Shown here one piece after another: positions 1 to 5,769 of a stretch of DNA of 8,024 nucleotides. Below the pieces are notes generated by a model. The model searched no databases and had not been told where the DNA came from. It was given only the letters and a program-made list of their open reading frames with translations. Location of the stretch: assembly GCA_003242645.1 (NCBI GenBank), contig QGVC01000161.1:1-8024 (forward strand). The letters run 5' to 3'. The DNA is from Pseudomonadota bacterium. Its GTDB lineage: Bacteria; Pseudomonadota; Alphaproteobacteria; Rhizobiales; Hyphomicrobiaceae. The position numbers were made by a program, and so were the translations under genes. The first letter of the stretch is position 1. Every line of letters begins with the position of its first letter.

Positions 1-12
1 GAGCGGAACAGC

Positions 13-480
13 ATGGGCGTCAGCATCAACACCGGCGGCAACGGCGGCGGACGCAGACGGCGGGTCCGCTCCCATGTGCCTATGAGCGAGATTAACGTCA
101 CTCCGTTCGTGGACGTTATGCTCGTGCTGCTGATCATCTTCATGGTGGCAGCGCCGCTCTTGACCTCGGGTGTGCCGCTTGAGCTGCCGCAGGCCAAGGG
201 CAAGCAGCTTGAGGCTCAGGAGACGGAGCCGATGGTCGTCTCGGTAACGAGCGACGGCAAGCTTTACTTGGGTCAGGAGGACGAGACACCGATCGATCTC
301 GACGAGCTGGGGCCCAAGCTCGTGGCCATTGCAGAGGCGCGCGGCGGGATGGATGAGCCGATCTTCGTCCGTGGGGATCGGTCTGTAGAGTACGGCGTCG
401 TTGCCCGCGTCATGGCCCGTATCAAGGAAGCCGGATTCCGCAAGCTTTCGCTGGTCACCGAGGTGGAAAGCGGAGGGTAA
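13..480 (+). CDS. tolR: TolR, Tol-Pal motor subunit (ExbD/TolR family)
   Basis: Inner-membrane protein that, with TolQ, forms the proton channel and stator energising TolA. The 155-aa product (E. coli TolR is about 142 aa) has a cytoplasmic Gly/Arg-rich N-terminus (residues 7-19). The family signature SEINVTPFVDVMLVLLIIFM follows at residues 25-44, with one transmembrane helix (about 33-50). Asp34 inside the helix matches the channel aspartate of ExbD/TolR (Asp23 in E. coli TolR). Residues about 55-152 are the periplasmic domain. The ATG at 13 is the natural start because the conserved helix lies close behind it; only 12 nt precede it here, so its ribosome site and the expected tolQ cannot be judged. 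tolA follows after 7 nt, indicating one transcript. Codons 64-69 (KQLEAQ) are encoded by a 19-nt stretch repeated exactly in tolA. The family call is secure. Confidence 0.96.
   Translation: MGVSINTGGNGGGRRRRVRSHVPMSEINVTPFVDVMLVLLIIFMVAAPLLTSGVPLELPQAKGKQLEAQETEPMVVSVTSDGKLYLGQEDETPIDLDELGPKLVAIAEARGGMDEPIFVRGDRSVEYGVVARVMARIKEAGFRKLSLVTEVESGG
201..219 (+). repeat. 19-nt direct repeat, copy 1 (in tolR)
   Basis: The string CAAGCAGCTTGAGGCTCAG occurs here and again at 658-676 in tolA. Both copies are read in the same phase and encode KQLEAQ, residues 64-69 of TolR, shortly after the transmembrane helix on the periplasmic side. An exact 19-mer repeat is not expected by chance in 8 kb. Confidence 0.9.
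472..476 (+). promoter_or_regulatory. tolA ribosome-binding site
   Basis: GGAGG sits inside the last codons of tolR, 11 nt before the GTG at 488. It decides the tolA start. An upstream in-frame ATG at 401 would overlap tolR by 80 nt and add a polar, Trp/Arg-rich N-terminus before the membrane helix, which is not TolA-like. Confidence 0.75.
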
Positions 481-487
481 GCGAGCT

Positions 488-1561
488 GTGCAATTCGGGC
501 TTACAGTCTCGATCTTGATGCATCTCGCTATTCTGGCCTGGGCGTTCCTGTCGCTACAGTCGCCAGAGCCCTTCAGGGTGCCGGAGCCAGAGCCCGTGGA
601 GGTTGCGCTTGTCACGCCGGAGGACATCGTCCGGCTGAAGAAGGGCGACCGCAGCGCCAAGCAGCTTGAGGCTCAGCAGGCCGACAACCAGAAGAAGGCT
701 GTCAAGGAGGATAAAGTCAAATCCAAGCACGAAGCAGCTGCACCGCCGCCTCCGCCGCCTCCGGAGGCGACACCTCCGCCCGAGCCGACCAAGGATCCGA
801 TAGCTGAGAAAATCGCCGCGCTGCCGCCCGCGCCGAAAGGGCCGAGCCCCGAGGAGCTCAAGCGGAAGGAGGAAGAGGCCGCGCTGAAGGCCGAGGAGGC
901 TCGCAAAGCGGAGGAGGCACGTAAGGCCGAGGAGGCGCGAAAGGCGGCAGAAAAGAAAAAGGCCGAGGAAGAGAAGCGGCTAGCCGAGGAGAAAAAGAAG
1001 GCCGAGGAAGCCAAGAAGAAGGCTGCCGAGGCCAAGAAGAAGGAGGAGGAGCGGCGCAAGCGACTGGCCGAGCAGCGGCGCAAGGAGCAGGAGGCAAAAG
1101 AGAAGAAGCGGTTTGATGCCGACCGCATCGCGGCGTTGCTCAACAAGGTGCCGGATCGTGCCCCTGCAGCCGGCGCACCTGAGCCTCCGACCACCGAGAC
1201 GAAGGCGCGCGGGCCGGTTGCTGGCGCTCCGGAAGGAACCGACAGCCGGCTCACTGCGAGCCAGAGATCCTTGCTGGGCGTGATGATGAAGCGCGCCGTC
1301 AGCCGCTGCTGGAACATCAATAGCGGCCTCGACGGCATTGATCGCATCGTCGTTGAGGTGGAGGTGCGCCTGCGCCCGGACGGCTATCTCGAGCAGCCGC
1401 CCCGTGTCATCAATTCCGGATACGGACCGTTGTTCGCGGATGCTGCCAACAGCGCCATCCGGGCCTTGGTGCAGTGCGAGCCTTATGATCTTCCGGCGCA
1501 CCTCTATGCCGGGGGGTGGGACCACATGGTGGTCACATTTGATCCGCAGCGGATGTTCTGA
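488..1561 (+). CDS. tolA: TolA, envelope-spanning Tol-Pal energy transducer
   Basis: TolA carries force from the TolQR motor across the periplasm to TolB and Pal. The 357-aa product, counted from GTG 488, has the three expected domains. Domain I is one membrane helix near the N-terminus (about residues 4-23); Ser8 and His12 keep the S-x3-H spacing of E. coli Ser18/His22, which contact TolQR. Domain II starts with a proline-rich stretch (about 84-104, including seven prolines in a row) followed by a long Lys/Glu/Ala helix (about 118-219) with three tandem AEEARK units. Domain III (about 258-357) is the globular TolB/Pal-binding part, with Cys274 and Cys330, a plausible disulphide pair. Its C-terminus is divergent from enterobacteria, so the call rests on domain order and position between tolR and tolB. 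E. coli TolA is longer (421 aa), mainly in domain II. It is probably co-translated with tolR. Confidence 0.95.
   Translation: MQFGLTVSILMHLAILAWAFLSLQSPEPFRVPEPEPVEVALVTPEDIVRLKKGDRSAKQLEAQQADNQKKAVKEDKVKSKHEAAAPPPPPPPEATPPPEPTKDPIAEKIAALPPAPKGPSPEELKRKEEEAALKAEEARKAEEARKAEEARKAAEKKKAEEEKRLAEEKKKAEEAKKKAAEAKKKEEERRKRLAEQRRKEQEAKEKKRFDADRIAALLNKVPDRAPAAGAPEPPTTETKARGPVAGAPEGTDSRLTASQRSLLGVMMKRAVSRCWNINSGLDGIDRIVVEVEVRLRPDGYLEQPPRVINSGYGPLFADAANSAIRALVQCEPYDLPAHLYAGGWDHMVVTFDPQRMF
658..676 (+). repeat. 19-nt direct repeat, copy 2 (in tolA)
   Basis: Second exact copy of the 19-mer at 201-219. It encodes KQLEAQ as residues 58-63 of TolA, again in the periplasmic segment not far beyond the membrane helix. 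Flanking bases differ on both sides. Confidence 0.9.
888..947 (+). repeat. Tandem AEEARK-coding repeats in tolA domain II
   Basis: Three consecutive 18-nt units encode AEEARK, with third-position differences between units. This is the start of the Lys/Glu/Ala helical rod of TolA. Such repeats vary in number between strains by slippage or recombination and set the length of the rod. Confidence 0.7.
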
Positions 1562-1619
1562 CGAGAACGGCAGCTCCCGCGCCTATAGCGGGTAGAGACA
1601 ACTTACCGGGGTCTGAGAG

Positions 1620-2954
1620 ATGACCGACAACAAGCAGAACTGCGGTGTGACTCGCCGAGCAGCACTGCAAATGGGGATCCTCGGCGCCGGTATGACCATG
1701 GCGCCAAAGGTTTTCGGGCAAACGCGGGTGACGGTGGACGAAGCGAACCTGCGCCCGCGGCCGATCGCCATTCCGCCGTTCTTAAGTGATGATCCGCGGC
1801 TCGGCGCAGAAATTGCCGGGGTGATCATGGCGGATCTCGAGTCCTCCGGGCTGTTCCGTCCGCTCGATCAGAGAGCCTTTATCGAGCAAATCCGTGATGT
1901 GAACGTCGCGCCGCGGTTCGCAGACTGGCGGGCCGTCGGCGCCGAGGCCCTTGTCGTCGGCCGCGTCCACAGATTGCCCGACGGGCGGCTGAGGGCAGAG
2001 TTCCGGCTATGGGACGTCGTGCTCGGTAAGCCATTGGCAGGCCAGCAGTTCTCCACGATCGCTGCCAATTGGCGCCGGATCGGGCACATCATCGCCGACC
2101 AGGTCTACGAGAAGCTGACGCTGGAGAAGGGCTACTTCGACACGCGTATCGTATTCATCGACGAGACTGGGCCCAAGGACAACCGCCTCAAGCGTCTCGC
2201 CATCATGGATCAGGACGGCGCCAACGTCCGGATGCTGACCAACGGCCGGGAGCTCGTTCTCACGCCCCGCTTCAGCCCGACGAGCCAGGAAATCACCTAC
2301 ATGCAGTACACGAACGACCAGCCTCGGGTCGTTCTCATGCGGCTCGACACGGGTGAACGCGAGATCGTGGGCGATTTTCCCGGCATGACGTTCGCGCCGC
2401 GGTTCTCGCCCGATGGCCAGAGGATCATTATGAGCTTCCAGATCGAGGGCGCTTCGACCATCGTCGAGATGGATTTGCGTACGCGTCGCGCGCGCCAGCT
2501 CACTCGGACGACCGCCATCGACACCGCCCCTTGCTACGATCCCAGCGGCCGCCAGATCGTCTTCGAGTCCGATCGCGACGGCACGCAGCAGCTTTACGTC
2601 ATGCAGAGCGACGGGTCCGGCATCCATCGCATCAGCTATGGCGAGGGGCGGTACTCCACCCCGGTTTGGTCTCCGCGCGGCGACTACATTGCATTCACGA
2701 AGCAGTACGGGGGCAACTTCCTGATCGGCGTGATGCGGCCCGACGGCTCGGGCGAGCGCATTCTCACTGAGGGCTTCCACAACGAGGGACCGACATGGGC
2801 GCCAAACGGAAGAGTACTGATGTTCTTCCGTGATATGCCAGGCCCGCGGGGTGGCCCGAAAATCTTTTCAATCGACCTCACTGGCTACAACGAAAGGTTG
2901 ATTCCCACGCCATCGTTTGCGTCCGATCCGGCCTGGTCACCTTTGCTCAGTTGA
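1620..2954 (+). CDS. tolB: TolB, periplasmic beta-propeller of the Tol-Pal system
   Basis: TolB is the periplasmic partner that binds TolA through its mature N-terminus and Pal through its beta-propeller. The 444-aa product (about 430 in E. coli) has an N-terminal leader (about residues 1-33), an alpha/beta domain beginning with [10 protein letters not shown], and from about residue 190 a six-bladed PD40/WD40-like propeller. Blade motifs are visible as [82 protein letters not shown] and DPAWSP. The leader is unusual: T11-R12-R13-A-A-L-Q precedes the hydrophobic stretch, which looks like a twin-arginine motif, though Ala replaces the usual Phe. The likely cleavage is near VFG-Q at residues 31-34. 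The 58-nt gap after tolA holds a small hairpin (CCCGC/GCGGG, 1576-1592) and only a weak ribosome site before ATG 1620. Confidence 0.96.
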   Translation: MTDNKQNCGVTRRAALQMGILGAGMTMAPKVFGQTRVTVDEANLRPRPIAIPPFLSDDPRLGAEIAGVIMADLESSGLFRPLDQRAFIEQIRDVNVAPRFADWRAVGAEALVVGRVHRLPDGRLRAEFRLWDVVLGKPLAGQQFSTIAANWRRIGHIIADQVYEKLTLEKGYFDTRIVFIDETGPKDNRLKRLAIMDQDGANVRMLTNGRELVLTPRFSPTSQEITYMQYTNDQPRVVLMRLDTGEREIVGDFPGMTFAPRFSPDGQRIIMSFQIEGASTIVEMDLRTRRARQLTRTTAIDTAPCYDPSGRQIVFESDRDGTQQLYVMQSDGSGIHRISYGEGRYSTPVWSPRGDYIAFTKQYGGNFLIGVMRPDGSGERILTEGFHNEGPTWAPNGRVLMFFRDMPGPRGGPKIFSIDLTGYNERLIPTPSFASDPAWSPLLS

Positions 2955-3242
2955 AGGTCGCCATAAGACTCGCGTTTACGTTCAGGTAAGCGAATCAGTG
3001 ATTTTGTAATCTTGGTGCTTCCGGGAGCTGCCTCCGGAGCTCTCAGGAAGTGCTCAGCTTGTTTTCAAGCTGTCGTTGTATCGCCCGGCTGGAGTTTGCG
3101 TTGCCAGCCAAGTCACACGGAGTGGCAGAATCGCATCAATACGGGGGGAAAAGAGTGGTTCAAATTCCTCCGTCCTTGATCTGCGTAGTGCACACCGGTA
3201 ACCCCAATAGTCGGCGACTGCCGAAGCCATAGGAGATGACCA
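2955..3242 (+). other. Intergenic region, tolB to small lipoproteins
   Basis: This 288-nt gap has no convincing gene. A 60-codon open frame at 3050-3232 has no ribosome site and a composition unlike a protein. The region holds a cluster of hairpins (3021-3109, listed separately) and ends in the AGGAG ribosome site (3231-3235) of the first lipoprotein gene. I could not pick out a convincing promoter, although one is plausible here. No T-run follows the hairpins, so read-through from tolB into the lipoprotein genes is possible. Confidence 0.5.
3021..3109 (+). other. Cluster of three hairpins downstream of tolB
   Basis: Three potential stem-loops lie in a row. The first is at 3021-3044, with two competing pairings (CCGG-AG/CT-CCGG, or GAGCT/AGCTC). 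The second is a perfect 7-bp stem CAGCTTG/CAAGCTG with a TTTT loop at 3055-3072. The third is GGCTGG/CCAGCC at 3087-3109. None is followed by a T-tract, so they are poor intrinsic terminators. They could be a transcript 3' end, an RNase barrier or part of a leader RNA. Six-bp stems alone would be expected by chance. Confidence 0.35.
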
Positions 3243-3380
3243 ATGCAGGGTGTTAAGGGCGTGATCGTTGTTTCAGCGATCATCGCGGCTGTCGCGCTCG
3301 GCGCGTGCCGTCGTGAAGTTCCGTACGAGCCCATGAAGCTCGGTGCGGATTTGCCTGTGGCCGAGAAGGTCGCTCGCTAG
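3243..3380 (+). CDS. Micro-lipoprotein, copy A (45 aa)
   Basis: I do not recognise a named family. The 45-aa product has a short N-terminus with Lys5, a hydrophobic core rich in Val, Ile and Ala, and a textbook lipobox LGAC with Cys22 as the predicted lipidated residue. The mature peptide would be only 24 residues, CRREVPYEPMKLG followed by an Ala/Pro/Val/Lys tail ending in AR. The residue after the Cys is Arg, not Asp, so under the usual +2 rule the outer membrane is the likely location. ATG 3243 has AGGAG at 3231-3235, spaced 7 nt. A close paralogue follows 38 nt downstream. The position between tolB and pal suggests, but does not prove, an envelope role. It resembles entericidins only in size and tandem layout, not in sequence. 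Confidence 0.82.
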   Translation: MQGVKGVIVVSAIIAAVALGACRREVPYEPMKLGADLPVAEKVAR

Positions 3381-3418
3381 AATTCGGTGGGGGACTTAAC
3401 TTCATCAGGAGAATGGAC

Positions 3419-3544
3419 ATGAAGGGCGCTATCGTTCTTGCGGCTCTTGTTTCCGCGGTTGTTCTGGGGGCTTGCCGTAAAGAGGTTCCCTATGAGCCGA
3501 TGAAGCTCGGCGGTCCTGCGCCAGCGGTTGAGATCGCTCGCTAA
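3419..3544 (+). CDS. Micro-lipoprotein, copy B (41 aa)
   Basis: Tandem paralogue of the preceding gene, family unknown to me. The 41-aa product starts with Met-Lys, has a hydrophobic signal region and a lipobox LGAC with Cys19. The 23-residue mature part is CRKEVPYEPMKLG plus a Gly/Pro/Ala tail ending in EIAR. The ten residues EVPYEPMKLG are identical to copy A, and all five nucleotide differences within those codons are at synonymous third positions. ATG 3419 is preferred over the in-frame ATG 3413 because AGGAGA at 3407-3412 is 6 nt from 3419 and touches 3413. A strong terminator begins 40 nt after the stop, so this is probably the last gene of its transcript. Confidence 0.82.
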   Translation: MKGAIVLAALVSAVVLGACRKEVPYEPMKLGGPAPAVEIAR

Positions 3545-3584
3545 TCGGGACAAACGACTGCAGGCATCTGCAGCAGCTAGAGAC

Positions 3585-3624
3585 GAAAAGGCCGCGGCAG
3601 CAGGTCCGGCCTTTTCTCTTTTTT
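3585..3624 (+). terminator. Rho-independent terminator after the lipoprotein pair
   Basis: A perfect 10-bp stem GAAAAGGCCG / CGGCCTTTTC (3585-3594 with 3607-3616) encloses a 12-nt loop and is followed by TCTTTTTT. This is a classic intrinsic terminator for + strand transcription. It separates tolR-tolA-tolB-lipoproteins from pal and implies that pal has its own promoter downstream. Confidence 0.9.
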
Positions 3625-3746
3625 GTTCATAGCTAATTTGGCAGCCGTTTGGACTCGGCGAGTTGCCGGATTCTTTGGCTCCGAATTACAAGCACTCGCA
3701 TAAACCGGTAATGTGGGGCAGCTTAGCTGTCTTTTGACTTTGCCTG

Positions 3747-3790
3747 CGATCGCCTGAGCGAAGGGAGCGGCGATCGAAACAATTGATCGC
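3747..3790 (+). repeat. Overlapping inverted repeats with GCGATCG core
   Basis: CGATCGCC at 3747-3754 pairs perfectly with GGCGATCG at 3769-3776 (14-nt loop). The right arm can instead pair as GCGATC (3770-3775) with GATCGC at 3785-3790. The two hairpins are mutually exclusive because they share the 3769-3776 arm. It could be a regulator site made of repeated GATCG elements, or a switchable leader structure. No protein or ligand can be assigned. Confidence 0.5.
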
Positions 3791-3829
3791 AACACATTCG
3801 TTTCGTTATTCAGAGCCGTTCCTGAATTG

Positions 3830-3846
3830 CGGCAAAATTGTTGCCG
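3830..3846 (+). repeat. Short inverted repeat CGGCAA/TTGCCG
   Basis: A 6-bp perfect stem with a 5-nt loop (AATTG), 4 nt before the next inverted repeat. It may be an operator half-site pair or a leader hairpin. On its own it could be chance. Confidence 0.3.
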
Positions 3847-3849
3847 ATG

Positions 3850-3907
3850 TGCAACCACGACGCGTAACCAACGGGAAATGTGTGGGATATGCGTAATGAT
3901 GGTTGCA
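3850..3907 (+). repeat. Wide inverted repeat TGCAACCA/TGGTTGCA
   Basis: An 8-bp perfect inverted repeat with arms at 3850-3857 and 3900-3907, separated by 42 nt. The wide spacing makes it either the base of a larger RNA structure or two separate binding sites flanking a promoter. Confidence 0.4.
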
Positions 3908-4069
3908 ATCTTGGGCTCTGCTGTGATTTCAGGGGCCTGAAGCCAGCCACATTTCTGCGCGATGACGGCGATAAGCCTATGCGAAGGTGAGAGATTCGGG
4001 CTTGTTGCCGGTCAATCGGCGTTCCTGGCGCGTCATGCTGCCGGTACGTGAACGGAGGGGATCAGCCAA

Positions 4070-4573
4070 ATGGAGACCTTGATGCGGTTGGCGAGCTGGG
4101 CGCGTGTGGGGGCCATCGCGCTGCTCGCGGTCTTGGCTGCAGGATGTGCCAATACGTCCCAAGACGGCGCAGGCCTTGGCCCCGGTTACGGCCCGGCAAC
4201 ACCCGGCTCGCAGCGCGACTTCATCCAGAACGTCGGCGATATCGTTTATTTTTCGACGGACAGCTCTGAGCTGACTCCGGAAGCCCAGCAGACGCTGAGA
4301 GGCCAGGCGCGGTGGTTGAACCAGTATCCGCAGTACACGGTGACCATCGAAGGTCATGCCGATGAGCGGGGCACTCGTGAGTACAACATCGCCCTTGGCG
4401 CGCGCCGCGCAAACGCTGTACGCAACTTCCTGATCGCCGAGGGCGTCAGTGCTCACCGGATCCGTACGATTTCCTACGGTAAGGAGCGGCCGGTGGCTGT
4501 CTGCAATGACATATCCTGCTGGTCCCAGAACCGCAGGGCACAGACCGTCCTGAACAGCCGGGCCGGGACTTGA
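4070..4573 (+). CDS. pal: Pal, peptidoglycan-associated outer-membrane lipoprotein
   Basis: Pal is anchored in the outer membrane by its lipid and binds peptidoglycan; TolB removes it from the wall during constriction. The 167-aa product (173 in E. coli) has a lipoprotein signal with lipobox LAAGC and lipidated Cys26. A Gly/Pro-rich linker (about 33-47) precedes an OmpA-like domain (about 55-160). The signature VTIEGHADERGTREYNIALG is followed by ARRANAV. Asp98 and Arg113 keep the 15-residue spacing of the pair that holds diaminopimelate in OmpA-like domains. The ending CNDISCWSQNRRAQTVL is of the alphaproteobacterial type. ATG 4070 is chosen for GGAGGGG at 4054-4060; ATG 4082 is a weaker alternative. 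The gene is separated from tolB by about 1.1 kb that includes a terminator. Confidence 0.97.
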   Translation: METLMRLASWARVGAIALLAVLAAGCANTSQDGAGLGPGYGPATPGSQRDFIQNVGDIVYFSTDSSELTPEAQQTLRGQARWLNQYPQYTVTIEGHADERGTREYNIALGARRANAVRNFLIAEGVSAHRIRTISYGKERPVAVCNDISCWSQNRRAQTVLNSRAGT

Positions 4574-4589
4574 TGCCGGCATCGAGCAG

Positions 4590-4620
4590 GGCCGACATCA
4601 ATAAACGAGCCTGGTCGGCC
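4590..4620 (+). other. Hairpin between pal and cpoB
   Basis: GGCCGAC (4590-4596) pairs with GTCGGCC (4614-4620) across a 17-nt loop. No T-run follows, so it is not an evident terminator. It may act in mRNA processing or reduce read-through between pal and cpoB. Confidence 0.35.
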
Positions 4621-4655
4621 AAGATGCTGGACCAACCTAAAGCGCATAGAGGCTG

Positions 4656-4684
4656 TTGACCTTGTGCTATCCGCATTGCTACGC
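4656..4684 (+). promoter_or_regulatory. Weak candidate promoter for cpoB
   Basis: TTGACC at 4656-4661 is close to the -35 consensus and lies 17 nt before CTACGC, a poor match to the alphaproteobacterial -10. It sits in the 141-nt gap before cpoB. The gene may simply be read from the pal transcript. Confidence 0.2.
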
Positions 4685-4714
4685 CCGAAGGAGCTGGCAG
4701 TCCACAGAGCGGAA

Positions 4715-5764
4715 ATGCGTTCCATGAGAGTATCTTACCGGATTGTGCTGGGCTTGGCTGGCGTGCTTTGTCTGCCGAGCCTGCAGGCGTATGCGCAAGA
4801 CATGACGCGATCCGCTCGTCCCGGCATGGGACAGGTGCTTGCACAGGCGAGCCCGACCCAGGTCGCGCAAGCGCGCTCCAAGGGGTCTGGCCAAGCTGCG
4901 CAGCAGGCCAGCAGTAGCGGGGAGCTCAGGCAGCGGGTCGAGCAACTCGAGGAGCAAATCCTCGACATGCAGGTCGTGGTAGGTACGCTCGAATCGCTCG
5001 CAAGGAACGCCGGAGGGGCGTCACCTTCCATGACTGGGGCTCCAATCGGATCTGGTGCGGACTCCGCCCGCATCGACGCTCTCGAAACACAGGTCCGAGC
5101 GCTGACAGCTCAGATCGAGCAGCTTTCTGATCAGATCCGAGCGCTGAGCGGCGGCACGGGCGTTGAGACGCGCTCGGTTCAGCGCGAGCGTTCGGTGGAG
5201 CGCGAGTCCCTTTCTGCTGGTTCCTCGACGGCGGTGGCTGCCAATCCGGAGGTCAATTTCGGCTTCGGGGCGACGATCATCCGCCGGGGCGAGGACAGTA
5301 GCTCCTCTGATCCGATCGGCGAGATCCTGCGCGAGGAGGTTCAGCCGGAATCCGGCTCGCAGTACGCCCTTGCGGCGCCTGGCGATCCCAAGCAGGAGTA
5401 CGAGGTCGCCTACGGCTACCTCCTGCAGCAGAACTATTCAGCCGCCGAGCAAGCCTTCCAGGAATTCTTACAGCGGTATCCGAACGATCCATTGGCCGGC
5501 AATGCCCAGTATTGGTTGGGTGAGACGTTCTACGTCCGTGGGCAGTACAAGGCTGCGGCGAGTGCCTTCCTGAAAGGCTACCAGAACTACGGGAACAGCG
5601 CGAAGGCTCCGGACAGCCTGCTCAAGCTGGCCATGTCGCTGGATCGGCTCGGGCAAAAGGAGGCGGCGTGCTCATCGTTCGATGAGCTCGAGGCGCGTTT
5701 CCCCAATGCTCCGTCGCATGTGAAGACGCGCGCCCTCACCGAGCGCCAGCGCGTCGGCTGCTAG
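4715..5764 (+). CDS. cpoB: CpoB (YbgF), Tol-associated TPR periplasmic protein
   Basis: In E. coli CpoB binds TolA and tunes PBP1B activity, coupling outer-membrane constriction to wall synthesis. The 349-aa product (263 in E. coli) has a Sec signal with cleavage predicted after AYA (residues 25-27). Two coiled-coil segments follow (about 70-98 and 117-147), where the E. coli protein has one trimerising coil; a Ser-rich linker and the TPR domain (226-349) complete it. The TPR part opens with EYEVAYGYLLQQNYSAAEQ and includes NAQYWLGETFYVRGQYKAA, which is strongly family-like. It ends in a C-terminal Cys. The start is uncertain: ATG 4715 and ATG 4724 both lack a good ribosome site, and the GTG at 4664 would put 17 extra residues before the signal. 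tilS begins 5 nt after the stop. The family call is firm; the exact start is not. Confidence 0.93.
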   Translation: MRSMRVSYRIVLGLAGVLCLPSLQAYAQDMTRSARPGMGQVLAQASPTQVAQARSKGSGQAAQQASSSGELRQRVEQLEEQILDMQVVVGTLESLARNAGGASPSMTGAPIGSGADSARIDALETQVRALTAQIEQLSDQIRALSGGTGVETRSVQRERSVERESLSAGSSTAVAANPEVNFGFGATIIRRGEDSSSSDPIGEILREEVQPESGSQYALAAPGDPKQEYEVAYGYLLQQNYSAAEQAFQEFLQRYPNDPLAGNAQYWLGETFYVRGQYKAAASAFLKGYQNYGNSAKAPDSLLKLAMSLDRLGQKEAACSSFDELEARFPNAPSHVKTRALTERQRVGC

Positions 5765-5769
5765 GTGCC

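Larger units (their letters stand above)
3625..4069 (+). other. Non-coding region upstream of pal
   Basis: This 445-nt stretch has no convincing gene. Because a terminator precedes it, it must hold the main pal promoter, but no pair of -35/-10 boxes is clear. TTGACT at 3734-3739 and TTGATC at 3784-3789 are -35-like without good -10 partners. The segment 3747-3907 is rich in inverted repeats (listed separately) that could be operators or a structured 5' leader. The pal ribosome site GGAGGGG lies at 4054-4060. Confidence 0.6.

Noticed and set aside
401..487. Upstream ATG at 401 as the start of tolA
   Set aside because: It overlaps tolR by 80 nt, has no ribosome site and adds a polar extension before the membrane helix; GTG 488 has GGAGG at good spacing.
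673..1347. 224-codon open frame on the - strand across tolA
   Set aside because: It is a by-product of the repetitive Lys/Glu/Ala coding of TolA domain II; the translation is low-complexity Ser/Ala/Phe with no domain.
2007..2780. 257-codon open frame on the - strand across tolB
   Set aside because: Antisense to well-conserved propeller blades of tolB; a GC-rich shadow frame with no recognisable protein.
3050..3232. 60-codon + strand frame before the small lipoproteins
   Set aside because: No ribosome site, passes through strong hairpins, and shows no signal, membrane or domain pattern.
3243..3544. Entericidin-type toxin/antidote lipoprotein pair
   Set aside because: Tandem layout and size fit, but the mature sequences lack the entericidin CNT...G..D pattern and contain a Pro/Tyr/Met block instead.
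3577..3858. 93-codon - strand frame after the lipoproteins
   Set aside because: It runs across the terminator and the inverted repeats, and the sequence looks like random translation.
3878..3940. 20-aa hydrophobic mini-ORF (ATG 3878) upstream of pal, possibly a relic third lipoprotein or leader peptide
   Set aside because: It ends before any lipobox Cys, has no EVPYEPMKLG remnant downstream in any frame I read, and GGGA is too close to the ATG to serve as a ribosome site.
3977..4582. 201-codon - strand frame across pal
   Set aside because: Antisense to the conserved OmpA-like domain; shadow frame.
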